Shown one piece after another: positions 50,301 through 59,857 of a stretch of DNA of 64,000 nt; position 1 is the first letter of the stretch; each line of letters starts with the position of its first letter. A program made the position numbers and the translations under genes. The notes beneath the pieces are model-generated. The model saw nothing but the letters and a program-made list of their open reading frames with translations. It did no database searches and had not been told where the DNA came from. The DNA comes from Liolophura sinensis (Eukaryota; Mollusca; Polyplacophora; Chitonida; Chitonidae). The DNA is taken from contig NC_088296.1 in the NCBI RefSeq assembly GCF_032854445.1, positions 21,195,853 through 21,259,852 of the forward strand, read 5' to 3'.

Positions 50301-53300
50301 GGGGGGGGGGGGTAGCGATATTTTTGGTAAGATTTTTGCTTACAGTCTTCTAGAGAGACATGGTGACATGACTGATGGACGCTAAAAGGGTCTTTTCCGT
50401 GGCCTTACATGAAGTTCATATGAAGTTCAAGTGTACATATGGCAGAGATTATTACATACATATAATTGCAATGAGTCGTTGACGTTTACTACAAGCGCTC
50501 TATTTCTTGCCGCCTGTAATACCGAAATTGTTTAAATATTATCTGGCATGACGTTATAATTTAATTAATCAATGTACTGATTCTTCACACACTTTTGCTC
50601 TGGTAAGACAAATGTCTTCCACCATACTGAAACAGAATGGCGTTGGATAATTATCAAATAAGTAACGTAGGTGATATTAATTTCAAATGCAACCTTCTAT
50701 CTTGCTATTTTTTCCACTTTACAGGGATTGGTGAGTTTTGTCTACATAAATGCACGTGTATACATGGTGGCATATTCTGAAGCCATCCTCATAAACCTTT
50801 GACCTCTAGCAGTTCATTGAGAAACTTTTCTACAAAAATCTGTATATTGCCACCGAGGTCCCACGCGCACTAAGGGCGTGAGAATCTACCAATTTCTGTG
50901 TCCAAGATCGGGTCATCGCCGGCCGTGCGAGAGTCTGTCAGTAGCCTTCAGGCGATCCTGGGTTTCCTTCTGGCTTACTCGGTTTCCTCCCACAATAATG
51001 CTGGCCGCCGTCATTAAGTGAAATATTCTTGAGTACAGCGTAAAACACCAATCAAGTAAATAAATTATTCGAAGACCGCGTTTGAACACACACCTCTTGT
51101 ATCATATGGCACTTGAAATGACGCGCTCAAAGAGACACTCACAAATCAATCGTCAATCAAAATGGACGTCCCAGGTTAATAATCGCAAGCCCAGTTCTCA
51201 AACCAACGTTCAACACAACCTACCAACAAACTATGGAAGTATATAAAGAATTGCGTAAGACGGATTCATACAAAGAATAGATAGCTGTTTCCAGTGATAC
51301 TGAAAAGACGCAAGGAATCTTCTGGGTGAATGCATGATTCAGTATCCAAATTCGTGTACCGTGCAAGTTTATAAGTTCTCTATGATCAATCTGTAACTCA
51401 GACGAACTATGATTGCAACTGTTCATATATCCAACATGGCGATCAAATTCAACACGGCCAATATACCTAGTACGCTTTTCATACGGTAGAATGTCCTTTT
51501 ATGGTAATGTTATTTTCGTGTCTTTCATAAAGGTATTCTTGACGAAAGAAACTTTGCGGTAAAATATACGGACAGTGCCGAAGACAATGAACCATGGAAA
51601 GGCTGCGACGCGCCATTAGGTTCAACAACAAATGCATTATCATCGACAGAATCTACAACTTCAGCACCGGCGACGACAGAATCTACAACTTCAGCACCAG
51701 CGACGACAGAATCTACAACTTCAGCACCAGCGACGACAGAATCTACAACTTCAGCACCAGCGACGACAGAATCTACAACTTCAGCACCAGCGACGACAGA
51801 ATCTACAAGTGATGTAGGCACGACAACTTTATCTGCAGAACCAACATCTACGGCTGAATTATCATCGACCTTTATCAGAGAAGAAACCACTACCGGGTCG
51901 AAAACAACAACCACAGCGTCGAGGACAACTGAATCAAAAACTGGATCGGTTGAAACAACGGAATCTGCATCTGTGGTTCCAGGTATATGTGCACGTTTTG
52001 GGCATTTCGGTGCTATCTACCTAACATTCCAAACAAAATACTCACAAAATTCTCCTTGTACCTGACTGTCAAGATAAATTAATCAACCGTAGAATGCATC
52101 GTATTATCTGAAAACCCTCTTTATACGTTAATATGCATGTCAATGTAAATTTGAATTTTAATGGTCGCCATATTAGTATTGATGAGGCAGCAATGACGAT
52201 GCCAATTTTAATGACACATGAAACGATGACAGAGGCCTGGATAATGACAATAAAATAATGGTAATGATAGTGAGGACGATTATTAATTATAACAATAACG
52301 ATGTCGATTATTTTTTTATATATATATTTTATAATATTTTGACGTTGTGGTCATAATTTTCCCCAGTAATGTTCCAGGGTGGACAGGTTTCTGGGTGGTG
52401 ATAACATCAATTCTCTTTGTAAACCACCGCTCTCTTTCCAGATATCTAACAGGCATTCAGATTAACCCGTCAAACAAACTTTGGATTTGACTATATTGTT
52501 ATTATATTATGAAGCCCGATCAGCTGTTGTGAGTTAAACACCTCTTGAAAGACCCACTCAATGCCCTTCGCTGATAATACAGTTGTTATATTTAACTGAT
52601 TGCCTCGCTGGTATCAGCTGGTGGAGAGTCTGCTGTGGGGACGAGAGATCCAGGGTCAAAGCTGTGTTGGGTTACTCCTAAGACTTTATAAAAAGAGGAA
52701 GTAGCTTCCTCGCTTGGTGTTCAGCATTAAGGGGATGTGCAACGACTGATTGACCCTTATCAGTATAATGGCTTGGGTGGGGGCAACTTACTTGCCTTCG
52801 GTAAGGCGTCTAAGTGAAGAAGCACTCGGTAAAAGAGCCGTGGAAATCCGTGCTGCGACAAGGAGACATATTACTCTTAAGACTCCTTCGTCGTCGTATG
52901 ACTGAAAAATTGTTAAGTACGACGTTAAACCCCAAGTACTCATTCACTACTGACTACGGCGTAAAACACTAATCAAATAAATAAATAAATATTGTCACCA
53001 AGGTCTCGCAGAAGCTATGTGAGTAAAGTTACAATTCCCCGCTCAAAGCGGGGATAAAGACTATTGCAAATTGTGTTGTCATCTTTGTTGTAATCCAGTT
53101 TTCTACTCTCACTGCCAGATGTACCCGAGCTTGATGTCGAAGTCTGCTTGTGCACGTGCCGAATTTACCCGAATCTTAGTATGATAGAAAAAGAGGAAAT
53201 TCTAGAAGGAATCATCACCAATCTTACAATTGACACCCGGAAAATCTCCTCGACGAGAAGAAAGTACGAGAGCATTTACGATCCTAGGCCTTCTGCACAA

Positions 53301-53420
53301 GTTATTGGCGGTGCCGGTGTGGCCATCTTAGCTTTGACGTTCGGTCTTCTGTTCCTGCTAGACATGACAGCGCTATCACGAGATCTCGGGCATTTGTGGA
53401 ACAAAATACAGCGGAAGTAA
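41356..53420 (+). CDS. membrane protein: C-type lectin-like + PAN-like + mucin repeats + CxCxC stalk + TM
   Basis: Exons: about 41356-41511, 46310-46530, 49963-50223, a possible 6-nt microexon 50725-50730, 51533-51982 and 53119-53420; roughly 465 residues. The signal-peptide exon was not found. The first two exons form a CTLD: TTWNHAEELC and MELVTVNS, then WTDF/VDYWMGL across the joint, PQGWTPGW and a KWEMKKC...VVC end. WMGL is the family WIGL motif; the EPN/QPD and WND calcium-site residues are absent, so calcium-dependent sugar binding is doubtful. Next is a PAN-like module (CKLECMAHT, SPACWGIMYE), a Thr/Ser mucin stalk with ESTTSAPATT repeats, a VCLCTC motif, and one helix (VIGGAGVAILALTFGLLFLL) with a short basic tail ending QRK. 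Joints after the CTLD are all phase 1. Exon 1 needs one extra base at 41453-41456 to stay open. It probably acts as a cell-surface recognition receptor (inference). A possible AATAAA lies at 53791-53796. Confidence 0.7.
41453..41456 (+). other. apparent one-base frameshift in CTLD exon
   Basis: Upstream of this CCCC run the CTLD frame reads LVTVNSP and meets TGA at 41457-41459. Downstream, the frame that continues the domain (QPWKSLDDSDVWTD) and matches the phase 2 donor at 41512 is offset by one base. Either a base is missing in this allele or assembly, or the gene is broken here. Confidence 0.55.
41575..41716 (+). repeat. SINE family A, 3' half
   Basis: GGGAAGGTCTGTTAGCAACG, TTTCCTCCCACCATAATTGC and an AAATAAATAAATGAAT tail. 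Confidence 0.85.
41765..42005 (-). repeat. SINE family A, near full length
   Basis: Tail TTTGATTGGAGATTTACGCC on plus through GGAAGCCAGCATGAGCTGGG to GCACGCTAACCATTTGGCCA (inverted head). Confidence 0.85.
42912..43262 (+). repeat. SINE family C, full length
   Basis: Head TCGGTGGCCTAATGGTTG (A box), B box GGGATCAAACCCGGGTCG, body, and 3' AAGTACGACGTTAAACAC, followed by a CATA/CA microsatellite at 43260-43312. Confidence 0.9.
43322..43556 (+). repeat. SINE family B, 5'-truncated
   Basis: Begins inside the family at AACATGAAGGGGATAATGC and runs through GGCTCGGGCGGGACGGC to AAGCACTCACTCACTC. The tRNA head is absent. Confidence 0.85.
43612..43662. repeat. 17-bp tandem repeat, three copies
   Basis: AAAAATAACAGCAATGC repeated. 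Confidence 0.8.
43905..44270. repeat. degenerate 22-30 bp minisatellite
   Basis: Units of the type GTGAAAACCATTCTCAACCT. A 30-bp variant (CTGAATGAAACTAGTCTGACC) occurs three times at 44013-44100. It lies in the 4.8 kb CTLD intron. Confidence 0.85.
44361..44413. repeat. 26-bp direct duplication
   Basis: CTTTAATAGGTTCAATACAT is repeated back to back. Confidence 0.8.
45195..45620. repeat. second array of the same degenerate minisatellite
   Basis: Same GTGAAAACCATTCTCAACCT-like unit and orientation as 43905-44270; a few more units appear at 45905-46045. The spacer 44280-45190 is non-repetitive. Confidence 0.85.
45615..45880 (+). repeat. dispersed block, copy 1 (pairs with 51160)
   Basis: CCAGGTCAATAAACGCAAGG, then ACAACACAAACCACCAACG, TGATTACAACTGTTTATATATCC and GGCGATCCAAT recur in order at 51160-51455. 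Confidence 0.65.
46605..46855 (+). repeat. dispersed repeat family D, with internal 67-bp duplication
   Basis: CTTACAGCACAAAGAGTAG to TAAATAGTGGCAAATTAC. The segment TTTTATTCTAACTGTTCAGG occurs twice. Confidence 0.75.
47570..47805 (-). repeat. SINE family A, near full length
   Basis: TTTATTTGACTGGTGTTTCACG through GAAGCCAGCATGAGCTGGAC to CCGTGGATCATGGTG. Confidence 0.85.
48178..48470 (+). repeat. SINE family A copy interrupted by an inverted family A copy
   Basis: Head of the outer copy at 48178-48210 (ACCGAGGTGGTTAGTGTGC). At 48212-48366 a minus-strand copy is inserted (TTATTTGATTTGTCTTTTACG, GCATTATAGTGGGAG). The outer copy resumes with CCTGCGAATGGTTGTGG and ends in a TAAATAAATAAATAA tail. 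Confidence 0.7.
48676..49002 (+). repeat. SINE family B
   Basis: GATCCAGGGTCAATCCTGGGTC, ACTTCCTCGTTTGGCGTTCAG and 3' AACCCCAAGCACTCACTCAC. Confidence 0.85.
49305..49560 (-). repeat. SINE family B
   Basis: GAGGGCTTGGGGTTTAACG on plus, ending at TACCGCTCTACCAACGGTGC (inverted head). Its tail faces the copy at 48676. Confidence 0.85.
50275..50314 (+). repeat. G-rich tract, possible G-quadruplex
   Basis: Several runs of 3-12 G separated by A or T, directly downstream of the PAN exon donor, on the coding strand of the receptor transcript. Confidence 0.7.
50725..50730 (+). other. possible 6-nt microexon of the receptor gene
   Basis: TTTTTTCCACTTTACAG precedes GGATTG, which is followed by GTGAGT. 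It would add Gly-Ile and keeps phase 1 on both sides. Skipping it also keeps the frame. Confidence 0.4.
50905..51066 (+). repeat. SINE family A, 3' half
   Basis: GGTTTCCTCCCACAATAATGC, GTGAAATATTCTTGAGTACAG and an AGTAAATAAA tail. Confidence 0.85.
51160..51455 (+). repeat. dispersed block, copy 2 (pairs with 45615)
   Basis: Same segment order as 45615-45880 without the adjoining minisatellite; in the intron before the mucin exon. Confidence 0.65.
51646..51812 (+). repeat. 30-bp coding minisatellite (mucin repeat)
   Basis: About 5.5 copies of a unit encoding ESTTSAPATT, nearly identical at the DNA level. All Thr/Ser positions are potential O-glycosylation sites, making an extended stalk. Confidence 0.9.
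52612..52952 (+). repeat. SINE family B
   Basis: GATCCAGGGTCAAAGCTG, AGTAGCTTCCTCGCTTGG, TATAATGGCTTGGGTGGGG and GTACGACGTTAAACCCCAAG. A family A tail fragment (GGCGTAAAACACTAATC) follows at 52958-52992. Confidence 0.85.
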
Positions 53421-53860
53421 ATTCGATCCATTTCACTCTTAGAAAATTGTTTGAATTGATTGAAAACGAGAACGAACCAAAAATTGTTGCATGTAGTGGA
53501 ATCCGAAGGGATCGGCAGATATCCGTTTTTTTTCCAGAGAGTTTTGTCTTTAATGCTGTATGTCTAAATGTTTTATCACAATTGACCATTTATTTATTCT
53601 TTGTACCTAATGTCGGCCTATCCATAGAGCTTTAGTGAAATAGTGGAAGGTCAACTAATGTTAACAAAGTTAAAAGGGATATGAAACATACCGTGGGCTA
53701 ATTGCACGCGATGGGTAATTTACACACATGTTTGTGATATTTGTAGACTTCATTCGGACCGGATAATGGATTTAAAAGAAAAAATAAGCCAATAAAAAGA
53801 ACACGGAAGATACAATACTTTTCACGACCCATGCATCGCTTACTACTTTTCGTTGTACAT

Positions 53861-53952
53861 CACTGCTACCACTAGACACGCTTGACATTTGGAGGCTGTG
53901 AGACTCACTGCTACCACTAGACACGCTTGACCTTTGGAGGCTGTGAGACTCA
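53861..53952. repeat. tandem duplication of about 45 bp
   Basis: CACTGCTACCACTAGACACG to GGCTGTGAGACTCAC, twice, one base differing. Confidence 0.8.
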
Positions 53953-56194
53953 CATAGGCATGTTTAGGCCTACCCTCATCACTTGAGTCCACCCGCTGAA
54001 CTATTTAATCAGCATTTATCAATAAAATTGTTTTTAGTTTTGGTTAGAATCATGTTTTGCATACTCTAGGTAAAGAGAATGCATATGCATGAAACATAAA
54101 GTATTGTCATTTCATGCCTCATCACCATTTCCCCAATGACCTTGTTGTTCAAGATTTCTGTACCAAATTTACTAGTGGTGGCAGTGATGTAAAGCGAAAC
54201 GTAGAGCGCGAAGTATGCGCTGTAAGAAGTATTTCTAGGTACTGCTATATCTGTGCGTATAATTCATAAAAACACACACTTGTGAAGAGTGCACAACTAT
54301 AATCCATTTCGTTTCACTTGTCACCCATATACAAATAGATGTACATGTTAAATTGGCCTGATTCGCCACTAAAATTACGCTGATATTTTCTGATAAATAA
54401 CTTTTGAGCTAGATTAAAGCAAACATTCGGCTCAATTCTACGCATTCACGCAATCCATTTTATCAAAAATTCTTTGGTATAGCCTTTTTTCAACTCCGTA
54501 AGCTTGTTGTCGAGACCAAGACATCATTTTGTGGAATGACCTAGTAATTATAAAAAAAAAAACAATTGGCATATTGGATAACGCGTACGGAGAGTATTTT
54601 GTTTTAGAATAAAGGCCTATGGCAGCACCAGAAACAGTTAAAACGTGCTCCACGCGTACATCCTCCGTTTACCTCTGTTAGGGTTATATTTTAACCGTTG
54701 ATGTAAATGCTTACATAGTACCAAATTGCTATTATTACTATTAAATTAACAGTATGGTGTAGAATTGTTCAAAATGTCAGACTGTCATCACATTTAATCG
54801 TTCAGCATGTAAACTTACGGCTAAAGTTTCGATCTATTTATTAAACTACTGTTACTTTTTGACTTTTTTCGTAACTATATTATCTTCTTCATCACCCGTG
54901 TCAAAGGACAGCACAATCATGCAGTGATTGTTGGTCAAACATCATGACAAGTTTTACGTAGTCTTTATCCATAACTCTTCCAACTAGATTCGATGTAATG
55001 CACGTAATTCAATATTTTTAATGTTGTCTCACCCAACTTTTTGTAAAACAACGTAAGGGTTACTACAAACATTCTATGTAATTAGTTTGAAGCATACTTC
55101 AGTTATATGATGGTTGTTATATGTACGTTTACGGTTGTCGAAAAACCGTGTGGATAACAGTACACCTTTCAGACTTTGCCAGAGCCACCAGAGGAAACCC
55201 CTGTAGACCAATCCGGAGTTGGGGTGGTGGTGGGGTGGGGGCTGGGAGACTTGGTTCGAGCATGTGACCAAATTTGTCAGATGACGTCCATTACAAAACC
55301 ATAACACCGGATACCCTATCCGGTATTTTAAGGAGCAGCAAAAAAAAAAACAAAAAAAAAAGACAAAAAAAAAAAAAAAAAACAAGAAACAAAAACCACG
55401 CAGTGGTGTGATGCATGCGTCTTGCAATGTTTGCTCGCTTCTAGTCTGGGATTTGGTGTTGTATATAACGCCGATATTGCACACAGGCCTCCATGTTAGG
55501 AAATCGAACGCTCATAAAGCTTTTCCAGGAAAAAGTGAATCATATTTTCACCGTATGCGGCTATATTATCACACAGAATCAATTACCTTGAACCCTTATC
55601 AGCAAATTCCCGTGCTTCCAAGAAGGCTTTAGACAAAAACGTACGGCAGTATCGAATAATGAGGGACAATGCCATAGAGTCTTCAACTGACGGATATGTG
55701 TACCGTTACATAAGCTTAATCGTCTAATGACTGGCCATGAAGCTTTTAATTATATATGATCAATGCTAGCTATACAAGCACAGATCTGTGGAGTTTTATT
55801 TTCTGTAAGAACATTTAGTCGCAAATTGATTACAACGCCTGCGTTTCTAATAGCTTGGGTAATTCATCATCATTAAGCCGAGTTCATACCCTGCGAATTA
55901 TGGCATGGTTGTACTTTTTGAACGCGATTTAAATAAAGCCCCTCCTAATATCATTCGATCAGACGAGTATAATGTAGCCATACAACAAGCCACACCTTGT
56001 GGAGCACTTGCCCTTGTACGACAACATAATCTAGACACATGTTATCTATACACAAGATTGCTTTCTGAGAAGCTTGGAAGCCACACTAATAAAACATATG
56101 GCCGTCACTTTTACATGTAAATCTTCGTTACAAACATTTCACGAAGTATATGATACAGTCTGTGAATAGAAAAATTCATTGACACTAACCTGCG

Positions 56195-56330
56195 GCAGCA
56201 ACCTGCGGATGGTCGTGGGTTTCCTCCGGGCTGTGCCCGGTTTCCACCCACCATAATGCTGGCCGCCGTCGTATAAGTGAAATATTCTTGAGTAGGGCGT
56301 AAAACATCAATCAAATAAATAAATAAATTG
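56195..56330 (+). repeat. SINE family A, 3' half, well conserved
   Basis: CAACCTGCGGATGGTCGTGG, CACCCACCATAATGCTGGCC and an ATCAAATAAATAAATAAA tail. Confidence 0.9.
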
Positions 56331-57407
56331 ATCATTACAGTAATCCTATGAAATATAGATCAACGAGAACCCTGACAGTGGCCCAAATTAGATTTGGGTG
56401 TTGTTTAAGATAATCCTCAAGTATTTTTTAATTACACGATTGGGATCCGTATTATAGGTGGAGGAAACCAGATAATCGTAAGTAAGACGATGACGTGGAG
56501 ACTAGGTGACGAACACAGATTATTGTTTAGAAATTATCATAATATTAAAAGATCAGTGCAGTCATCAAAGTTATAAGAGATACGATAACAAATATTGACA
56601 TTTTCCTTTTACTGAAGTGACCAGATGTTTTACGCTCAATCTACGGTTGATTTGCTGTTGCAGCACACCCCACCCACAGTCCCAACGCCATCCATGCAGT
56701 CCCATCGCCACACACATCCATAGCTCTACCACCCTAGGGCCTCTTTAAGTTAAGATTACGTCATCCCCTTCCCTACATAGCCTTGTCACCTCCCTTATCT
56801 CCATCACGATTTACATCACTGACTCATCAGTTGATATTTTTAGGGTCTATTCGTCTGTCGCTCCATAGCTCACTCCGCGCATCATCCCATCACCTGATTG
56901 CATCGTGTCTGCAACTCCCCACCCTTCCCACTGCCCGGTCGCTTCAATACTTTAAGCCCAATCGTCTCGTTGGGATCTCTCTTGGCCCTATCCCCCTATG
57001 CACTGCATTTTTGCTTCGCTCGTCCAGTCACCTTTGTCTTCTATCGCCCCATAATATCTTAGCTCCATCGTGTTATTGTTTTGTGGTGCATAGATGTATA
57101 TACTAGTGTAATTAAGCAGTCATACCTTTCAGCCATTTCGGCATTAGAATACCATTTCATTTTGCATCTGTACATGGATTTTTCATGTAGTACACCACAT
57201 GTTATTTTATTTTTATGTATATTTTTGTGGAGGAAATGGTGGCACCAAACATCACCTATTGCCGTTTATTTTATTTTAAAGGAATATGTCATTTCTCAAA
57301 AAAAATACCTGACATCTGCAAGTAGATCTTTCACATATCACGTTGTCATTTCATTTGGTGTGTTGCATGAAGTAAATGTTGACATCAAACATCACGTAGT
57401 ACACTTC

Positions 57408-57550
57408 CTCTCCGGTCTGCCAGCCACTTGTGGATGGTCGTGGGTTTCCCCCAAGGCTCTGCCCGGTTTCCACCCGCCATAGTGCTGATTGCCGCCGTAT
57501 AAGTGAAATATTCTTGAGTAGGGCGTAAAACACCAATCAAATAAATACAT
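57408..57550 (+). repeat. SINE family A, 3' half
   Basis: TCTCCGGTCTGCCAGCCACT, GGTTTCCACCCGCCATAGTG and CACCAATCAAATAAATA. Confidence 0.9.
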
Positions 57551-58254
57551 TAATCACGTAACACACTGATGCATGCATGCAAATTAAGAGGAAATCATCA
57601 TCAATTCACTAAAAAAGGCACGTTTTTACAACAAACATCTGAGGAGGCACTCATTAACTAACCACAGTATAAACCTAGTCTTTACAACTGGTGAACTGGC
57701 AGCAGATATTGTGATAAGCCTGACAGCAATTTTGGGAAATAAATGTTTATGGCACGTGCGACGCACACAACGGCAGTTACAAATAAAATAATAAACTCAG
57801 AAGAGGTTATTCAAAATTATTCTGATTTTTACTAAAGCTCACTTAAATTATTGATGAATATTTGCTAATGTCAAGAACTTGACTCAGTATTTATTGTCAA
57901 AACAAAGAAAGAAAACATCGTACAGTGTAGATTTACAGCCAGCAGTATTGATGGAGTTTGTGTAAATGACACGGGCGCAAATATAAAAATCTTAGCCATT
58001 CACCTGAGCTAAACGTACGAGGTAATGAAATCACTGATAATTTTCAGGTCTTTTCCACCATTCTTGATGATGGACACGTCAAAGCTAAAGACGGTTTATC
58101 AGCAGTTAAATCTGAGAACTGTTCAGGATAATCTTATTAACTCCATCCATTACCATGGAAAACCAACGTGCTCAAGCTGACTACAAATTGCATACTCATA
58201 TTACTGATATTGTAGTTAAACTGAAGCAGTCCTTGGCGGTAGTTTAGAAGACAG

Positions 58255-58528
58255 CCATTCACGGGACACCTGTATTGAAACAGAGCTAACTGTAAGGTAT
58301 CACCTGTATTGAAACAGAGCTAACTGTAAACGATCACCTGTATTGAGACAGAGGGCCTGGAGGGTATCACCTGTATTAGACAGAGCTCCCTGTAAGGTGT
58401 CACCTGTATCGGGACACAGCTCCCTGTAAGGCGTCTCATGTAATGAGACAGAGCTCCCGGTATGGCGTCACCTGTAATGAGATAGAGCTCCCTGTAAGGC
58501 GTCACCTGTAATGAGACAAAGCTCCCTG
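58255..58528. repeat. 34-35 bp minisatellite, about eight copies
   Basis: Unit GTCACCTGTAATGAGACAG plus AGCTCCCTGTAAGGC. The retrotransposon LTR starts inside the last unit. Confidence 0.85.
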
Positions 58529-59541
58529 TGTTACGGTATTGAAAACGGCAACAGAAAACAGACTCAGTGACTCAATATTACAATGTAAACAATGCTTTAT
58601 ATATATAAATGAGACGTACAGTTTTACAAACAGTTCAACAACAACAACAACATACACATCAGTATTACCGGTCTTTACAAGTTTCCAGTTCACCTTTACA
58701 TCCCAAGGAACGTATTCCAGGAAATCCAACGTAAAGACCATGGGATAAACACACAATTCACAAATTGTCCTAGACAGGTACTTCGCTAGGATAGCGAACA
58801 CGAACACAGTACACAGGTTACACAGAACTGGAACAGTCAAGCCTTTGAATGACGTCACACCCGCAGAGCACAACACAGGGTAAATACAGGCATGGAGGTA
58901 TAATCCACTTCAGATCAGTCACAGCTCCCGCAGAAGCTCACAAACGAGCCGTTCAGAGACGTAGAGTAATGTCACCTTGTGGCAGAACGAACGTCCTTTG
59001 CAAAACTGAAAACTTCAGTTTAGAGTCCTTGACGACCTTGTCGGTCAGGTGAGGTCAGCGTGTTAAACAAATTAGGCCTACACAGTCCACACTGTATAAT
59101 CATAATAAAGATCCGAACACCAATAAACGTGACTTCCGCAGAAATTCACATAAACCAGACATCAGTACTACTGTGGTACACAAACGGTGCCGGCATAAAA
59201 AACTGTCCTCCCAAATGAAACTGGCATCACCAGCTCATATCAAAATAATGGACTCGATACGACAGCGTCGCACACTCTCCTGGCTCCCAGTGGATGCAGC
59301 AAAAATACCTTCACTCTGCACAGAAAACACGGCTTATATACGGTCCAGGTGGATTCAACTATTCTTAGACACAGAATTAACAGCCAATGAACATCCAGTT
59401 AAATAAACAGAGCATTGAACGAGGTGCTTTCGGCCAGGTCCGCACTGTACATATATAACAGGGCCTGTTATGCTTATAACATACAACACAAAGGTCCGCA
59501 GACTAACAGTACATGAAAACGTTAAATAGTCATACATAACA
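58529..59541 (-). repeat. 3' LTR, 1013 bp
   Basis: Starts TGTTACGG and ends CATAACA on plus; a polypurine tract abuts its inner edge. Positions 58529-59211 match 63318-64000 at a constant offset of 4789. Confidence 0.9.
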
Positions 59542-59558
59542 CCCCCATCCTTCAGGGA
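59542..59558 (-). promoter_or_regulatory. polypurine tract
   Basis: On minus GAAGGATGGGGG directly precedes the LTR start TGTTATG, as needed for plus-strand priming. Confidence 0.75.
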
Positions 59559-59655
59559 AAGAAAGTTTTGCATAAAACTTTCTTTAACATATTCATAATC
59601 ATGAATAATAATAACGTTTACCACAGTCTATAAAAACAAAGCTGCAGAAAACCAA

Positions 59656-59857
59656 CTAGACACGTGACAAACAATCAGCAATCACATTATCTTTCCCTTT
59701 TTATGGCCTTTAATCTATCAAAAGATCTCTGACACTCAATGGACCACAAGAATTTAGCACCTTTCTTTAACAGCTGAGTTAGTGGCTCACTAACAAATGA
59801 AAAGTTCCTACAGAACTTACGATAATAACCTGCCATGCCCAAAAAACGCTTTAACTC
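59656..59857 (-). pseudogene. remnants of RT thumb and RNase H C-terminus
   Basis: Right after the integrase stop (TGA 59858-59860), the same frame reads LKRFLGMAGYYRKF, EPLTQLLKKGAKFLW and RSFDRLKA, the canonical C-terminal end of Ty3/gypsy RT. It then jumps, one frame away, to GKDNVIADCLSRV and TAG, the canonical end of RNase H. RT fingers and palm and most of RNase H are missing: one deletion between integrase and RT thumb, another between thumb and RNase H end. Confidence 0.85.

Larger units (their letters stand above)
53421..58254. other. 3' flank of receptor gene and intergenic DNA
   Basis: No further supported exon. It holds a family D fragment (54655-54745), a block at 54175-54250 shared with 10610-10690, an A-rich tract at 55338-55400 and SINE copies. 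Confidence 0.5.

Noticed and set aside
51525-51914. 129-codon minus-strand frame (VVDSVVAGAE repeats)
   Set aside because: It is the reverse complement of the mucin repeats of the receptor exon, whose plus-strand frame has splice sites and context.
15590-57550. tRNA genes
   Set aside because: The A- and B-box-like sequences belong to SINE heads; none has the pairing of a complete tRNA followed by unique sequence.
58502-58876. 124-codon minus-strand frame, also at 63291-63665
   Set aside because: Both lie in the LTRs of the retrotransposon and are identical because the LTRs are; no protein motif.
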